The notes beneath the pieces were generated by a model, which was not told the origin of the DNA, made no database searches, and saw nothing but the letters and a program-made list of their open reading frames with translations. DNA of 64,000 nucleotides. Origin: Cytophagaceae bacterium. GTDB lineage: Bacteria > Bacteroidota > Bacteroidia > Cytophagales > JAIYAX01. A program made the position numbers and the translations under genes. Of the stretch, positions 1 to 8,773 are shown one piece after another (position 1 is the first letter of the stretch; each line of letters opens with the position of its first letter). The stretch spans positions 124,001-188,000 of the forward strand of contig JAIYAX010000001.1 of NCBI GenBank assembly GCA_027488815.1, in the 5' to 3' direction.

Positions 1-101
1 TAAGTGAAAAACTAACGATCATAAGCACTCCTTATCTCAGTCCTCCTGCCCCTGGTATGGGGTTAAATGCGGGTCTTACCTTAAGTTTGCATTTCAGATG
101 A
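1..101 (+). CDS. C-terminal end of an unidentified protein upstream of dapB (5' truncated; possibly DUF5683)
   Basis: An open frame enters the window in phase 3 and ends at TGA 99-101, overlapping the dapB ATG at 98 in an ATGA junction, which suggests translational coupling. The 32 visible residues end in an alternating pattern (LNAGLTLSLHFR) typical of a final outer-membrane or beta-rich strand with a terminal aromatic. In many Bacteroidota the order parB, DUF5683, dapB, lepB is conserved, so a DUF5683 protein is the likeliest identity. That rests on gene-order knowledge and not on the few residues seen. The other two frames are closed at once by stops at positions 1 and 5. Confidence 0.5.
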   Translation, partial: SEKLTIISTPYLSPPAPGMGLNAGLTLSLHFR

Positions 102-805
102 AGATATTGCTGCTGGGTTATGGCAAAATGGGAAAGACCATTGAGCAAAGAGCTATCCATAAAGGACATGAAATCGTTGGCCGTATCAACTCTGCCGGAG
201 AGCGGGAGGCGTTTGCTCTACAAGCGGATGTAGCCATCGAATTTTCTGAGCCCTCAGCGGCCCCGGATAACCTGCGTTGGTGCCTCAAAAACCAACTACC
301 TGTTGTGTGCGGAACTACAGGTTGGCTCGATCAAAAACCTATGATCGATCAAGAATTTGCTGCTCAGGGAGGGGCCTTGTTTTATGCTGCCAATTACAGT
401 CTAGGAGTAAACCTGTTTTTCAAACTGAACGAAGCCCTTGCACGGCTCATGAACCATGCAAGCCAGTATCAATTTAGCATAGAGGAAATCCACCATACCG
501 AAAAGAAGGACTCCCCCAGTGGCACAGCTCTCGCTTTGGCAAGACAAGTGATCGCAATCCATGAAGGCTATCAACAGTGGCAAGAGGGATTAACCGCAGA
601 AACAGGAATTCTACCAATCCATTCAGTAAGGCTGCCCGGCGTACCGGGAACCCATATCTTGCGCTATCAATCTGAAATGGACGAAATCGAAATCAAACAT
701 ACCGCTCACAGCCGGGAAGGATTTGCAGACGGGGCAGTGATGGCTGCTGAATGGCTGCAAGGCCGTCAAGGGCTCTTTTCCATGGAGGATTTACTCTCTT
801 TTTAA
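98..805 (+). CDS. dapB: 4-hydroxy-tetrahydrodipicolinate reductase DapB
   Basis: Cytoplasmic enzyme that reduces 4-hydroxy-tetrahydrodipicolinate with NAD(P)H in the diaminopimelate/lysine pathway, feeding peptidoglycan synthesis. The 235-residue product opens with a Rossmann nucleotide loop, GYGKMG at residues 7-12. It carries CGTTGW near 72-77, the catalytic segment EIHH (130-133) followed by KKDSPSGTA (136-144), and the C-terminal HTAHSREGFADGAV stretch that closes the tetramerisation domain. It is slightly shorter than the roughly 270 residues of the E. coli enzyme, as is usual in Bacteroidota. The start overlaps the preceding stop by 4 bases, and lepB follows after 34 bases in the same direction, so the three are probably one operon. 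Confidence 0.95.
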   Translation: MKILLLGYGKMGKTIEQRAIHKGHEIVGRINSAGEREAFALQADVAIEFSEPSAAPDNLRWCLKNQLPVVCGTTGWLDQKPMIDQEFAAQGGALFYAANYSLGVNLFFKLNEALARLMNHASQYQFSIEEIHHTEKKDSPSGTALALARQVIAIHEGYQQWQEGLTAETGILPIHSVRLPGVPGTHILRYQSEMDEIEIKHTAHSREGFADGAVMAAEWLQGRQGLFSMEDLLSF

Positions 806-839
806 CTCATTCATTAAACAGCATACAATCAGAATTCCG

Positions 840-1949
840 ATGATCTGGGAAAAAATCAAACAGTACCGACAAAAACAAAAAGAGAAAAAAGCCAAGGCCC
901 CTAAAAAAACAGTTTGGCAGGAATGGAGAGACACCATCGTATTTGCTGTTGTGGTGGCGACCCTGATTCGTTGGGCAGCTTTTGAGGCCTTTACCATCCC
1001 TACGCCCTCCATGGAAAAATCACTGCTGGTGGGAGATTTTTTGTTTGTAAGCAAACTACACTATGGACCACGCACTCCAAAGACACCTTTGCAATTGCCG
1101 CTCACGCATCAGAAAATATGGGGCACAGAGCTTCCCTCCTATTCAGATATCATTCAACTGCCTCAGTGGAGGTTGCCCGGCTTTACGAAGGTGAAAAACA
1201 ATGACGTGGTGGTGTTTAACTACCCTATCGAAAAAGAGTACCCTTCAGATCTGAGAACCAATTACATCAAGCGATGTGTGGGGATACCGGGTGACAAGCT
1301 GGAAGTGAAAGATATGCAGGTGTTTGTGAACGGGAAAGAGCTTAGCTCTCCGGGATTGATGCAAAACAGGTATTACCTGATCACTTCCCAAACTTTGAAT
1401 GACAAGTTTTTTGAAAAATACGATATCACCGAAGCGGGTCCCATGCCTGGTGGCTACTGGATGATGGCCACACCGGAAATAGCGAAAAAACTGGCTACCA
1501 TGCCTTTTGTTCAGGAACTTGTGGTGGAAAAAAGGCAAAGGGGAGAAAGCGGCCCACACAATTACCCCAATAACCCACTTTTTACCTGGAATGAAGACTG
1601 GTTTGGCCCCATCTACATCCCTCGTGCCGGTGATGAAATCGTACTAAACGACAGCAATCTGGCCATTTACAAGACCGCCATTCTCGATTATGAAGACAAT
1701 GAAGGTATCGAAGAAAAAGATGGGAAGTTGTATCAGAATGGTGCCCTTCTGAGCCGATACACCTTCAAGCAAAACTATTACTTCATGATGGGTGACAATC
1801 GCCACAATTCTTTTGACTCACGTTTCTGGGGTTTTGTACCTGAGGATCATATCGTGGGTAAAGCCTTTGTGATCTGGATGTCACTCGATCCCAACAAAGG
1901 GTTGTTAAGTAAAATTAGGTTTGGCAGGTTGCTGGATTTGATTGAGTAG
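840..1949 (+). CDS. lepB: Signal peptidase I LepB
   Basis: Membrane serine protease that removes signal peptides from Sec-exported proteins, acting on the periplasmic face. A charged N-terminus (about 30 residues, rich in K and Q) precedes a membrane segment at about 32-52. The nucleophile is Ser57 in PTPSMEKSL, the general base Lys144 lies in NYIKRCVGIPGD, and box E, GDNRHNSFDSR, is at 318-328. At 369 residues it is longer than E. coli LepB; the extra sequence lies between the Lys box and box E (about 160-300), a layout common in Bacteroidota. Likely cotranscribed with dapB. This window encodes many signal-peptide-bearing substrates. Confidence 0.95.
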   Translation: MIWEKIKQYRQKQKEKKAKAPKKTVWQEWRDTIVFAVVVATLIRWAAFEAFTIPTPSMEKSLLVGDFLFVSKLHYGPRTPKTPLQLPLTHQKIWGTELPSYSDIIQLPQWRLPGFTKVKNNDVVVFNYPIEKEYPSDLRTNYIKRCVGIPGDKLEVKDMQVFVNGKELSSPGLMQNRYYLITSQTLNDKFFEKYDITEAGPMPGGYWMMATPEIAKKLATMPFVQELVVEKRQRGESGPHNYPNNPLFTWNEDWFGPIYIPRAGDEIVLNDSNLAIYKTAILDYEDNEGIEEKDGKLYQNGALLSRYTFKQNYYFMMGDNRHNSFDSRFWGFVPEDHIVGKAFVIWMSLDPNKGLLSKIRFGRLLDLIE

Positions 1950-2189
1950 GGTTCAAGTCTTTAATTTTCACAACTAAGGAAATTAACTCACACAACTATA
2001 TTAAATTGTTTTTCTATGTTGCATGGATAACACTTAGATTAAGTAAATCCATTGGGATTTAACTCCGAAAAAGCCTGCTGTGAGAATAAGCCCATCTTAA
2101 TTTAAAAATTGTCTTGCACAATATTTTAGTTCACACTAGTGAGTTGGTGAATGATGAAGCCTCTAAAGTATTTTGTTCCTTGAAACCCA

Positions 2190-2681
2190 TTAGAATACAA
2201 TAATCTCAGTCTGGAAATCTTTTCTGAATGTGGTTTCTCTTAAAAATCTTTGATTTTCTTCATTATCGAAGGCAACAAACTTCTCTAGCTTTTTATTGCA
2301 AGCAAAAACCTTTCTGTTTTTATATTGACTTATATCATGATTCTCCTTAAGGAAATCTATTGTAGATACCAGTTGCTCTAATGCTCCTGATTGCCAAGGT
2401 GGTTTTTGTTCTTTGAGCTCTACTAGATATAAACATTTTGAGTTTGTTAACATGCCATCACACCGTCCTCTGCCAGGGAATTGATGGTCTTGAATCACAC
2501 ATTTATCAATGGCAGTAAAAACTACACCCTCATTACTGCTATTCTTAACAGTTGCTATCCATGTGTTCGGTTTATCAATATTTGTGTATGCAGGTTTCCC
2601 TAGTCTGTCATCGCAAAGCCCAAATTCGCGCTCTACTATTGGCCCTTCTTGACACTTACTATTAAAGAAATCTAAACTCAT
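2190..2681 (-). CDS. PD-(D/E)XK nuclease-like protein partnered with an ATPase
   Basis: A 163-residue protein I do not recognise as a named family. The centre holds RCDGML (D75) followed, about 13 residues later, by a strand reading YLVELKEQK (E88, K90), and then GALEQL. The spacing D...ExK...Q matches the catalytic core of the PD-(D/E)XK nuclease fold, so a metal-dependent nuclease is inferred. Six cysteines (10, 23, 61, 74, 83, 128) are scattered without a clear zinc motif. Its ATG overlaps the stop of the upstream ATPase by 4 bases, which argues for coupled translation and a physical complex. The gene is AT-rich compared with its neighbours. ATPase-nuclease pairs of this shape are commonly antiphage modules. 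It could also be an inactive member of the fold. Confidence 0.6.
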   Translation of the reverse strand: MSLDFFNSKCQEGPIVEREFGLCDDRLGKPAYTNIDKPNTWIATVKNSSNEGVVFTAIDKCVIQDHQFPGRGRCDGMLTNSKCLYLVELKEQKPPWQSGALEQLVSTIDFLKENHDISQYKNRKVFACNKKLEKFVAFDNEENQRFLRETTFRKDFQTEIIVF

Positions 2682-3925
2682 AGTTCTAATTCCTGTTCGA
2701 TTTCAAGTAATTTGTCAAATTCCATGTTGCTTAAACGAATAGTTTGATTTAGGTAGTTTTTATCAGAAGGAATTCCTTCAAAATTCCCAAGTATTTTAAT
2801 AGATCCATTTGTTTCATCTAATTGATAAATAGCTAGTTCTTCCGGATTGATAGTTGATGCTTTTGGCACAACTTCGTAAAGTTGATTTTCATGTTCTTTT
2901 TTTTCAATTCTGTTTTTTAAATCATTTGCTTTAACCGCTAATGAAATAGAGTTTATCAAATACGGACTATGCGTCGTCATCACCAGCATATTATTTCCAT
3001 TGTTAAAAGCCAAAAGGCTATTTATGAGTAATCGCTGGGAAGTCGGAAATAAATTTTGCTCCGGTTCTTCAACAATATTTACAAAATACTTACAAATATA
3101 TTTTCCATTAATCTTCTTTTCATTTATTTTTAATTCTTTTTCATCTTGAATTTCTGCATTAACAGCTCTAAGTTCTTTTTCTCGTCTTATGGTTTGGTCT
3201 GTACTAAGTAATTCTAATAATTTTTTCTCTCCTTGCTTTAAAAACTCTAACAAATATCTTGTCACCCAATAAAGAGGAACAATCGAATGAAAGCCACTTG
3301 AACCCTCAGACAGTTTTAACCTTTTTTCTCCAAACAATAAATAGTTTTCATCTTCTTTAGCATCATACAAGACTTTAGTATTGTTAATTGGTAATTCAAT
3401 TACCTTGCCTTTATTTGAAAGTTGTGCATTTCTGAATTCAACAGAGTAATTTTTCAAACTACCTACTAAAAAATCAGACACTTTATTAATATTGGATACT
3501 GAACTTAAGAAATTCCGCTCAGCAGGCACGTACATTATCTTCGGTAACTTCACCGATTTATTATTCAACCTTTTTGCTTCAACAGTTTTCTTATTATGAC
3601 TACCATTCAATTTTAAACTATATGTTGCTCCCTCGTATTCAATTAGAGAGTCAGATTCTAAATAATTCTCTAGCCTGTGAAATTCAAGTAAATCAATAAA
3701 ATCGTTGTGTGAAACAGGTGCATTAATATCTCCTCTTATTAATGCCTTCTCTAACCAAATAAAGCTAGAAATCAACTTCGCCACCGTACTCTTACCACTC
3801 CCCTGATTACCAATAAACACGGTAACCTTCTTCACCTCTAGCCAATCATTTACAGTGCCATCAGGTAAAGTTTCTTTGAAACCTTCTTTAATAGGTCCAA
3901 AATTCTTTATTCTTATTTTACTCAT
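2678..3925 (-). CDS. ABC/AAA-type ATPase (RecF/OLD-like)
   Basis: A 415-residue ATPase with ABC-type head motifs: Walker A GNQGSGKS (39-46), a YVPAERN element at about 132-138, a signature-like LSEGSSG (205-211), Walker B with D-loop VNIVEEPEQNLFP (282-294) and an H-loop TTHSPYL (317-323). A charged helical stretch at about 228-272 probably forms the short coiled coil seen in this class. No TOPRIM or helicase domain is fused, which separates it from GajA-type and class 1 OLD proteins. It is the first gene of a two-gene operon with the PD-(D/E)XK-like protein, with overlapping stop and start. The region is strikingly AT-rich (14 G/C in bases 3061-3120, against 30 in 7501-7560), consistent with horizontal acquisition. 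A defence role is inferred from architecture only. Confidence 0.8.
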   Translation of the reverse strand: MSKIRIKNFGPIKEGFKETLPDGTVNDWLEVKKVTVFIGNQGSGKSTVAKLISSFIWLEKALIRGDINAPVSHNDFIDLLEFHRLENYLESDSLIEYEGATYSLKLNGSHNKKTVEAKRLNNKSVKLPKIMYVPAERNFLSSVSNINKVSDFLVGSLKNYSVEFRNAQLSNKGKVIELPINNTKVLYDAKEDENYLLFGEKRLKLSEGSSGFHSIVPLYWVTRYLLEFLKQGEKKLLELLSTDQTIRREKELRAVNAEIQDEKELKINEKKINGKYICKYFVNIVEEPEQNLFPTSQRLLINSLLAFNNGNNMLVMTTHSPYLINSISLAVKANDLKNRIEKKEHENQLYEVVPKASTINPEELAIYQLDETNGSIKILGNFEGIPSDKNYLNQTIRLSNMEFDKLLEIEQELEL

Positions 3926-3945
3926 TTTACTTCTATTCGGCTGTT

Positions 3946-3953
3946 CAAAGCTA
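3946..3953 (-). promoter_or_regulatory. Candidate -7 promoter box for the ATPase/nuclease operon
   Basis: Read on the minus strand the bases are TAGCTTTG, an exact match to the Bacteroidota -7 element TAnnTTTG. The predicted start of transcription is near 3939, giving a leader of about 14 bases before the ATPase ATG. No good TTG element is seen 17-23 bases upstream, so this rests on the -7 box and its position. Confidence 0.45.
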
Positions 3954-4043
3954 CAAATCTCTCAAACCATTATCATAATCAGTTATTTCTTAGACCACCA
4001 TTCGAGTTCACAATATTAAGATCTCTAACAAAAGCCATTCTAC

Positions 4044-4832
4044 CTACCCCAAAATCTCCCAGTCATTATTAAGACCTTGCAGGGCATAGTGGGCTGTCAT
4101 GTCAAAGGCGCAGGGCACAACGGAGATGTAGTTGTTGGCCAGCGCCCATTCGTCGGTGTCTTCTCCTCTGTCACCATTCACAAAGTTGCCTGCCATCCAG
4201 AAATACCTGCGTCCATAAGGATCAAAGCGCTCCTGAAACTCCTCCTGCCACTTGGCCATGGCTTGCCGGCAGATTTTGACACCCTTTACAGGCTCATTTT
4301 GCTTATGGGGGAAATTGACGTTCAAAGCAACTCCTTTGGGCATGCCCGATTTAAGCACTTGCCTTGCGATGTCTTCTACATGCTGCTCGATATGGTCGAA
4401 CTCTGCATCGTGGCTATAGTCACAAAGGCTGAAACCAATGGCCGGCAATCCTTCGATAGCGGCTTCAATCGCTGCTGACATAGTGCCACTGTATAGCACA
4501 CTGATGGAAGAATTGCTGCCATGGTTGATGCCGCTAACCACAAGATCAGGATTGCGGTCTTTCAGCACATAATGCTTGGCCAGCTTTACGCAATCGGCCG
4601 GAGTACCGCTGCATTCATACGCTTTGATGTCTCCGTAAATGGTATTAGGGTCAAGACGTAAAGTGTTACCTATGGTAATGGCGTGGCCCATGCCACTTTG
4701 CGGGCTATCGGGTGCGACTACGACTACCTCCCCTATCCGTCGCATGATCTTGATCAGTTGCCGAATGCCGGGTGAGGTGATTCCATCATCGTTGCAGACC
4801 AGTATAAGAGGTGTTTTGCTGCTGTCGTTCAT
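4044..4832 (-). CDS. surE: 5'/3'-nucleotidase SurE
   Basis: Metal-dependent phosphatase acting on nucleoside monophosphates, linked to stationary-phase survival. The 262-residue protein has the SurE signature: NDDGITSPGI with metal ligands N14, D15, D16; VAPDSPQSGMGHAIT with Ser46; the YECSGTPADC loop; and SGINHGSN with Asn103 completing the metal site. Length is normal for the family. It is the last gene of a minus-strand series dnaG, ribBA, hypothetical, surE, beginning 9 bases after the stop of the preceding secreted hypothetical, so it is probably cotranscribed with it. Confidence 0.95.
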   Translation of the reverse strand: MNDSSKTPLILVCNDDGITSPGIRQLIKIMRRIGEVVVVAPDSPQSGMGHAITIGNTLRLDPNTIYGDIKAYECSGTPADCVKLAKHYVLKDRNPDLVVSGINHGSNSSISVLYSGTMSAAIEAAIEGLPAIGFSLCDYSHDAEFDHIEQHVEDIARQVLKSGMPKGVALNVNFPHKQNEPVKGVKICRQAMAKWQEEFQERFDPYGRRYFWMAGNFVNGDRGEDTDEWALANNYISVVPCAFDMTAHYALQGLNNDWEILG

Positions 4833-4841
4833 GCGCTTGTG

Positions 4842-5483
4842 TTAACGTAGTTGATTGAAATAGTCAATGATGAGGAGTACATCTTCCTTACGGGTCGCTT
4901 TGAGCTTATTGGTTTTCATGTATTGCTTCACCTGACCTGATTTTGATCGTAGGTAGTTCATCAGGTCTGATTTATGAAAAGTATACCTTTTAATTTTTCC
5001 ACTTGCCAATGACCGAAAATACAGTGTGGTTACCAATCTGCGCTGCGACATGGTCACTGGCATGCTGTAGGGTGACATAAAGTTGGAGACCGTCTCCCAA
5101 ATGATGGCCTCACGGGACAACACTTGAATTTTACCATCTAATAAAAACTCAAACAGAACCGGCAACTCGTACCCGTTCTGGTTTAGGCTATACTCGAATA
5201 CCACAAATTCACGCAAGGCCTTGCTCGCTTCATCACTAATCTCGACTTTGTTGAGCTTGGCAGTATTGTAACTAAGCAAACGATCCCCAATCTGTACCTG
5301 AACCTGCTCAGCGCTAAAGTCATACTTCACCATTCCCTCCAGGGTATCACTTTCATAAAGGTAGACCCTGCCCGGGTGAAACAGGTCCATTGCAAATCGT
5401 TGAGCTTGAAGAGGTAATGCAATTAACATTAACCCCAACAGGCCCCATTTACTGCTCGCTACTGCTCTTGCGCAATATGTCAT
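4842..5483 (-). CDS. Secreted hypothetical protein between ribBA and surE
   Basis: I do not recognise a family. A signal peptide is visible ([14 protein letters not shown], cleavage probably after AQA/Q), followed by about 180 residues of mixed beta and helical sequence with a lysine-rich C-terminus, so it is exported to the periplasm or envelope. The N-terminus overlaps the 3' end of ribBA. ATG 5483 gives a peptide with basic residues before the hydrophobic core. An earlier ATG at 5522 adds 13 polar residues, and the next in-frame ATG (5414) would cut into the hydrophobic core. I prefer 5483 with modest certainty. The overlap of about 35 bases suggests coupling to ribBA. Confidence 0.75.
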   Translation of the reverse strand: MTYCARAVASSKWGLLGLMLIALPLQAQRFAMDLFHPGRVYLYESDTLEGMVKYDFSAEQVQVQIGDRLLSYNTAKLNKVEISDEASKALREFVVFEYSLNQNGYELPVLFEFLLDGKIQVLSREAIIWETVSNFMSPYSMPVTMSQRRLVTTLYFRSLASGKIKRYTFHKSDLMNYLRSKSGQVKQYMKTNKLKATRKEDVLLIIDYFNQLR

Positions 5484-6690
5484 GGCCCATTTTGTCTCGC
5501 TTGGTTTGAAGGTATTTTTCATTGTAACGGTTTGGAGCTATTTCCAGCTTCAAGGTATCAACGATTTCCAAGCCGTAGCCCATCAACCCGGCTCTTTTGC
5601 GGGGGTTATTGCTCAGCAGGCGAAGCTTGGTCACCCCTAGGTCTCGCAGGATCTGCGCTCCAACGCCATAGTCTCGCTCATCCATTCCAAAGCCTAATGC
5701 CTGGTTGGCCTGTACCGTATCCATGCCCTGCTCCTGCAGTTTGTATGCTTTGAGTTTATTCATCAACCCGATGCCCCTGCCTTCCTGATTCATGTACAGG
5801 ATAACTCCGGTGCCATCTTTCTCCACCATTTCCATGGCTGCATGAAGTTGCTCCCCACAGTCACATCGACATGAGCCAAATATATCTCCGGTTGCGCAGG
5901 AAGAGTGTACCCTTACCATCACAGGTTCATCAGGCTGCCACTTGCCCTTGACCAATGCCATGTGGACATCACCGGTATTGATCTGACGGTAGGCAATCAA
6001 CTCAAAATTTCCGTATTGAGTAGGCATATTCACCCCAATCTCTCGCTCAATCAGGCTCTCTTTTTGCAGACGGTACTCGATCAGGTCTTTGATGCTCACC
6101 AGTTTGAGCTTAAATCGGTCAGCTACTAGTCGTAAGTCAGGCAAACGTGCCATCGTTCCGTCTTCATTCATGATTTCGACGATAACTCCTGCTGGCTGAA
6201 AGCCGGCCAGTCTTGCAAAATCGATAGAAGCCTCGGTATGGCCTGTACGCCTGAGTACACCGCCCCTTTTTGCTTTAAGTGGGAAAATATGCCCCGGCCT
6301 GCCCAATACCTCTGATTTAGTTGCCGGATCTACCAATGCCTTGATGGTTTTGGAGCGATCGGCTGCCGAAATACCTGTGGTGCATCCATGTCCGAGCAGG
6401 TCCACACTCACCGTAAATGGAGTATCAAACGTAGCGGTGTTTTGACCTACCATAAGCTCCAGTCCTAATGCCTCGCAGCGGTCTTCAATCAAGGGAACAC
6501 ATATAAGTCCCCTGCCATGAGTGGCCATAAAATTGACTATCTCCGGTGTGACACATTCCGCTGCGCAAACAAAGTCACCTTCGTTCTCTCTGTCTTCATC
6601 ATCAACAACTATGATAATTTCCCCTCTGCGGATAGCTTCGATCGCTTCTTCGATGGTATCTAGAGGAATGCTGTTCTGGTCTTTTTTCAT
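5449..6690 (-). CDS. ribBA: Bifunctional 3,4-dihydroxy-2-butanone 4-phosphate synthase / GTP cyclohydrolase II
   Basis: Supplies both committed precursors of riboflavin. The N-terminal RibB half (about 1-205) converts ribulose 5-phosphate and contains [10 protein letters not shown] (30-39), TVSVD (93-97) and [21 protein letters not shown] (143-163). The C-terminal RibA half (about 215-413) opens the GTP ring and has its zinc ligands at C265, C276 and C278 in [20 protein letters not shown], plus [11 protein letters not shown] (299-309). Both active sites look intact and the length is normal for a RibBA fusion. It lies 20 bases downstream of dnaG and overlaps the following secreted hypothetical. 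I see no FMN riboswitch in the short space before it. Confidence 0.96.
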   Translation of the reverse strand: MKKDQNSIPLDTIEEAIEAIRRGEIIIVVDDEDRENEGDFVCAAECVTPEIVNFMATHGRGLICVPLIEDRCEALGLELMVGQNTATFDTPFTVSVDLLGHGCTTGISAADRSKTIKALVDPATKSEVLGRPGHIFPLKAKRGGVLRRTGHTEASIDFARLAGFQPAGVIVEIMNEDGTMARLPDLRLVADRFKLKLVSIKDLIEYRLQKESLIEREIGVNMPTQYGNFELIAYRQINTGDVHMALVKGKWQPDEPVMVRVHSSCATGDIFGSCRCDCGEQLHAAMEMVEKDGTGVILYMNQEGRGIGLMNKLKAYKLQEQGMDTVQANQALGFGMDERDYGVGAQILRDLGVTKLRLLSNNPRKRAGLMGYGLEIVDTLKLEIAPNRYNEKYLQTKRDKMGHDILRKSSSEQ

Positions 6691-6710
6691 TTTATCGTCC
6701 TTCTGGTCCG

Positions 6711-8639
6711 TTATCTCCCTGCCACGACAATCCCCAGCTTCCCGGCCAGCTCTTTTTCTGTTTGTTTAAGTTCAAAATGTATCTTTTGATGCAGGTCTGT
6801 CTCTTCCTCAATTTCTGAGCTTTGCAATACTTTTTGATTTTCTTCGATGAGCTTGCGAATATGCTGCCATTTCAATCTAAGTACAGTAGTAACAACCACA
6901 TGAGACAAAATGTCCTGTTCTCTGGGTACTTCGATGTCGTGCTCTTTCCAGGCCTCACTGATTTCATAACGGGAACTGAGTAATTCAATGGCCATTTTGC
7001 GCAAGTCTTCACGCTCATGTGCCATAAAATACGGGCTCAGATCGGTACCCGGCTTTAGCATCGCCTCCGACTGGTAGGCTAACATAAATTCCTGGAATGG
7101 CCCTGCCATAAATGGAACATCCCCTGTTTCTTCAAAAAGGTAATCCACTACAAAACGGCCTTCATCTACGGAAATATGGCCATAGCTGAGCAACAAACGA
7201 CAAATTTCCCGCTCATAGCCACTGCGCAAATCCAGTGCACCGATGATGGGTTGCGGCTGGACATAATCTAATGTGGTGACAGCATTCACCACACCTTCCG
7301 GCAGATCAAGCTCTTTTCGTTGTTTGTCCTCTTTCCGTTTTTTAATCAGCCTTTTGTTAAGCTCAGCGATCAGCACATCTTCAGCCATTTGAAGCTGTAT
7401 GGAGCATTCCTTGAGGTAAACTGCCCTCTTGATGGTGTCGTCAATAAGAGCAATAGAACTCACAATTTCTCCTACAATCTCTGCTTTCTTCAAAGGATCC
7501 TTACCGGCCTCAGCCAGTTTGATTCCCAGCATAAAACTCATGAAGTCCCGAACCTCAACCTGCAAATAGGCCTGAAAAGCATCAGCGCCAACTTTGCGGC
7601 AATAGCTATCAGGATCTTCTCCATCAGGGAAGGTCACCGCCCTGACGTTCAGTCCTTCCTGAAGCAATAGATCTATCCCTCTGAAGCTGGCCTTAATACC
7701 TGCCTGATCTCCATCGTATAACACCGTTACATTATCGGTGTATCGTTTGATGAGTCTGATTTGCTCTTCAGTTAGCGAAGTGCCCGAGGAAGCCACCACG
7801 TTACTTACCCCTGCCTGATGCAGTGTCAGTACATCGGTATAGCCTTCGGTGAGATAGCAATTATCTTTCTGCCTGATTGCCTGCCTCGCTTGAGCTATAC
7901 CATACAGGATGTTCTTTTTATGGTAAAGAAGCGTCTCTGGGGAGTTGAGATACTTGGGTTGATTTTTATCATTGCCCATCATTCTGGCTCCAAAAGCAAT
8001 CACTTTACCGGAGACATTGTGAATTGGGAACATTACCCGACCTCTAAACCGGTCATAAAGCCGGCCATTGCTTTCGCTCAAAAGGCCAGCATTCAATAAG
8101 ATCTGCTCCTGGTATCCTTTGGCCAGGGCTTCCTCATGCAGGGCCTGCCCTGAGGCAGGGCTATAGCCTAGCTGGAATGTTTCGATGGTTTGAGAATTGA
8201 ACCCACGCTCCTTGAAATAGCTTAACCCAATGGACTGACCCTCTTCGGCTTCTTTCAGCTGTGTTTCATAATACCGGCAGGCAAAATTCATAGCGATCAA
8301 TTGCGCTTCACGCTCATTCTGCTCCTGTTGGGCTTCCGAACTTTGCTCTTCTTCTTTGACTTCTATTCCATATTTCTTCCCCAGCGCACGTATGGCTTCC
8401 AGATAGCCCAGCCCTTCAATCTCCATGATAAAGCCGATGGAGTCACCTGATTTGCCACAACCGAAACACTTGAAAATGCCTTTGCTGGGTGAAACTGAAA
8501 AAGAGGGCGATTTCTCCTGATGAAAGGGGCAGCAGGCCCATTGGTTTTGACCTTTGCGCTTCAAACTGACATAGTCTCCTACCACCTCCTCAATCCGGGC
8601 GGTTTCTCTGATCTGATCTATGACCTGCCTGCTTATCAT
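6711..8639 (-). CDS. dnaG: DNA primase DnaG
   Basis: Synthesises RNA primers for lagging-strand replication with DnaB helicase. The 642-residue protein has an N-terminal CHC2 zinc ribbon (C37, H40, C58, C61), the DnaG catalytic core, and a TOPRIM domain recognisable by [15 protein letters not shown] (about 263) and VLYDGDQAG (about 308). The C-terminal third is the variable helicase-interaction region. Length is typical. It is the first gene of the minus-strand series ending with surE and is divergent from mrp. Codon composition resembles the neighbouring core genes. Confidence 0.96.
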   Translation of the reverse strand: MISRQVIDQIRETARIEEVVGDYVSLKRKGQNQWACCPFHQEKSPSFSVSPSKGIFKCFGCGKSGDSIGFIMEIEGLGYLEAIRALGKKYGIEVKEEEQSSEAQQEQNEREAQLIAMNFACRYYETQLKEAEEGQSIGLSYFKERGFNSQTIETFQLGYSPASGQALHEEALAKGYQEQILLNAGLLSESNGRLYDRFRGRVMFPIHNVSGKVIAFGARMMGNDKNQPKYLNSPETLLYHKKNILYGIAQARQAIRQKDNCYLTEGYTDVLTLHQAGVSNVVASSGTSLTEEQIRLIKRYTDNVTVLYDGDQAGIKASFRGIDLLLQEGLNVRAVTFPDGEDPDSYCRKVGADAFQAYLQVEVRDFMSFMLGIKLAEAGKDPLKKAEIVGEIVSSIALIDDTIKRAVYLKECSIQLQMAEDVLIAELNKRLIKKRKEDKQRKELDLPEGVVNAVTTLDYVQPQPIIGALDLRSGYEREICRLLLSYGHISVDEGRFVVDYLFEETGDVPFMAGPFQEFMLAYQSEAMLKPGTDLSPYFMAHEREDLRKMAIELLSSRYEISEAWKEHDIEVPREQDILSHVVVTTVLRLKWQHIRKLIEENQKVLQSSEIEEETDLHQKIHFELKQTEKELAGKLGIVVAGR

Positions 8640-8773
8640 GATTTAGCCGAAGAGCTGATGAAAAAATAACATATTTGCGGTCAGAAGGGTTTTTCCTTCG
8701 GTCAAAGGTACTCATTGGAGCGCATGCACAGGAGATCTACCGGACGGAAGTTGTAAACAGGTTACCCACTCAC

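Noticed and set aside
1950-2189. Possible small RNA or riboswitch in the gap after lepB.
   Set aside because: Only AT-rich sequence with weak short palindromes. I see no stable structure, promoter pair or known aptamer pattern.
2190-3925. Retron, Septu or Gabija identity for the ATPase/nuclease pair.
   Set aside because: No reverse transcriptase or msr-like repeat, no HNH motif, and no TOPRIM or helicase partner is present nearby.
8135-8165. GC-rich hairpin (gccctgaggcagggc-like) inside dnaG.
   Set aside because: It is within conserved coding sequence, has no T run, and is explained by codons.
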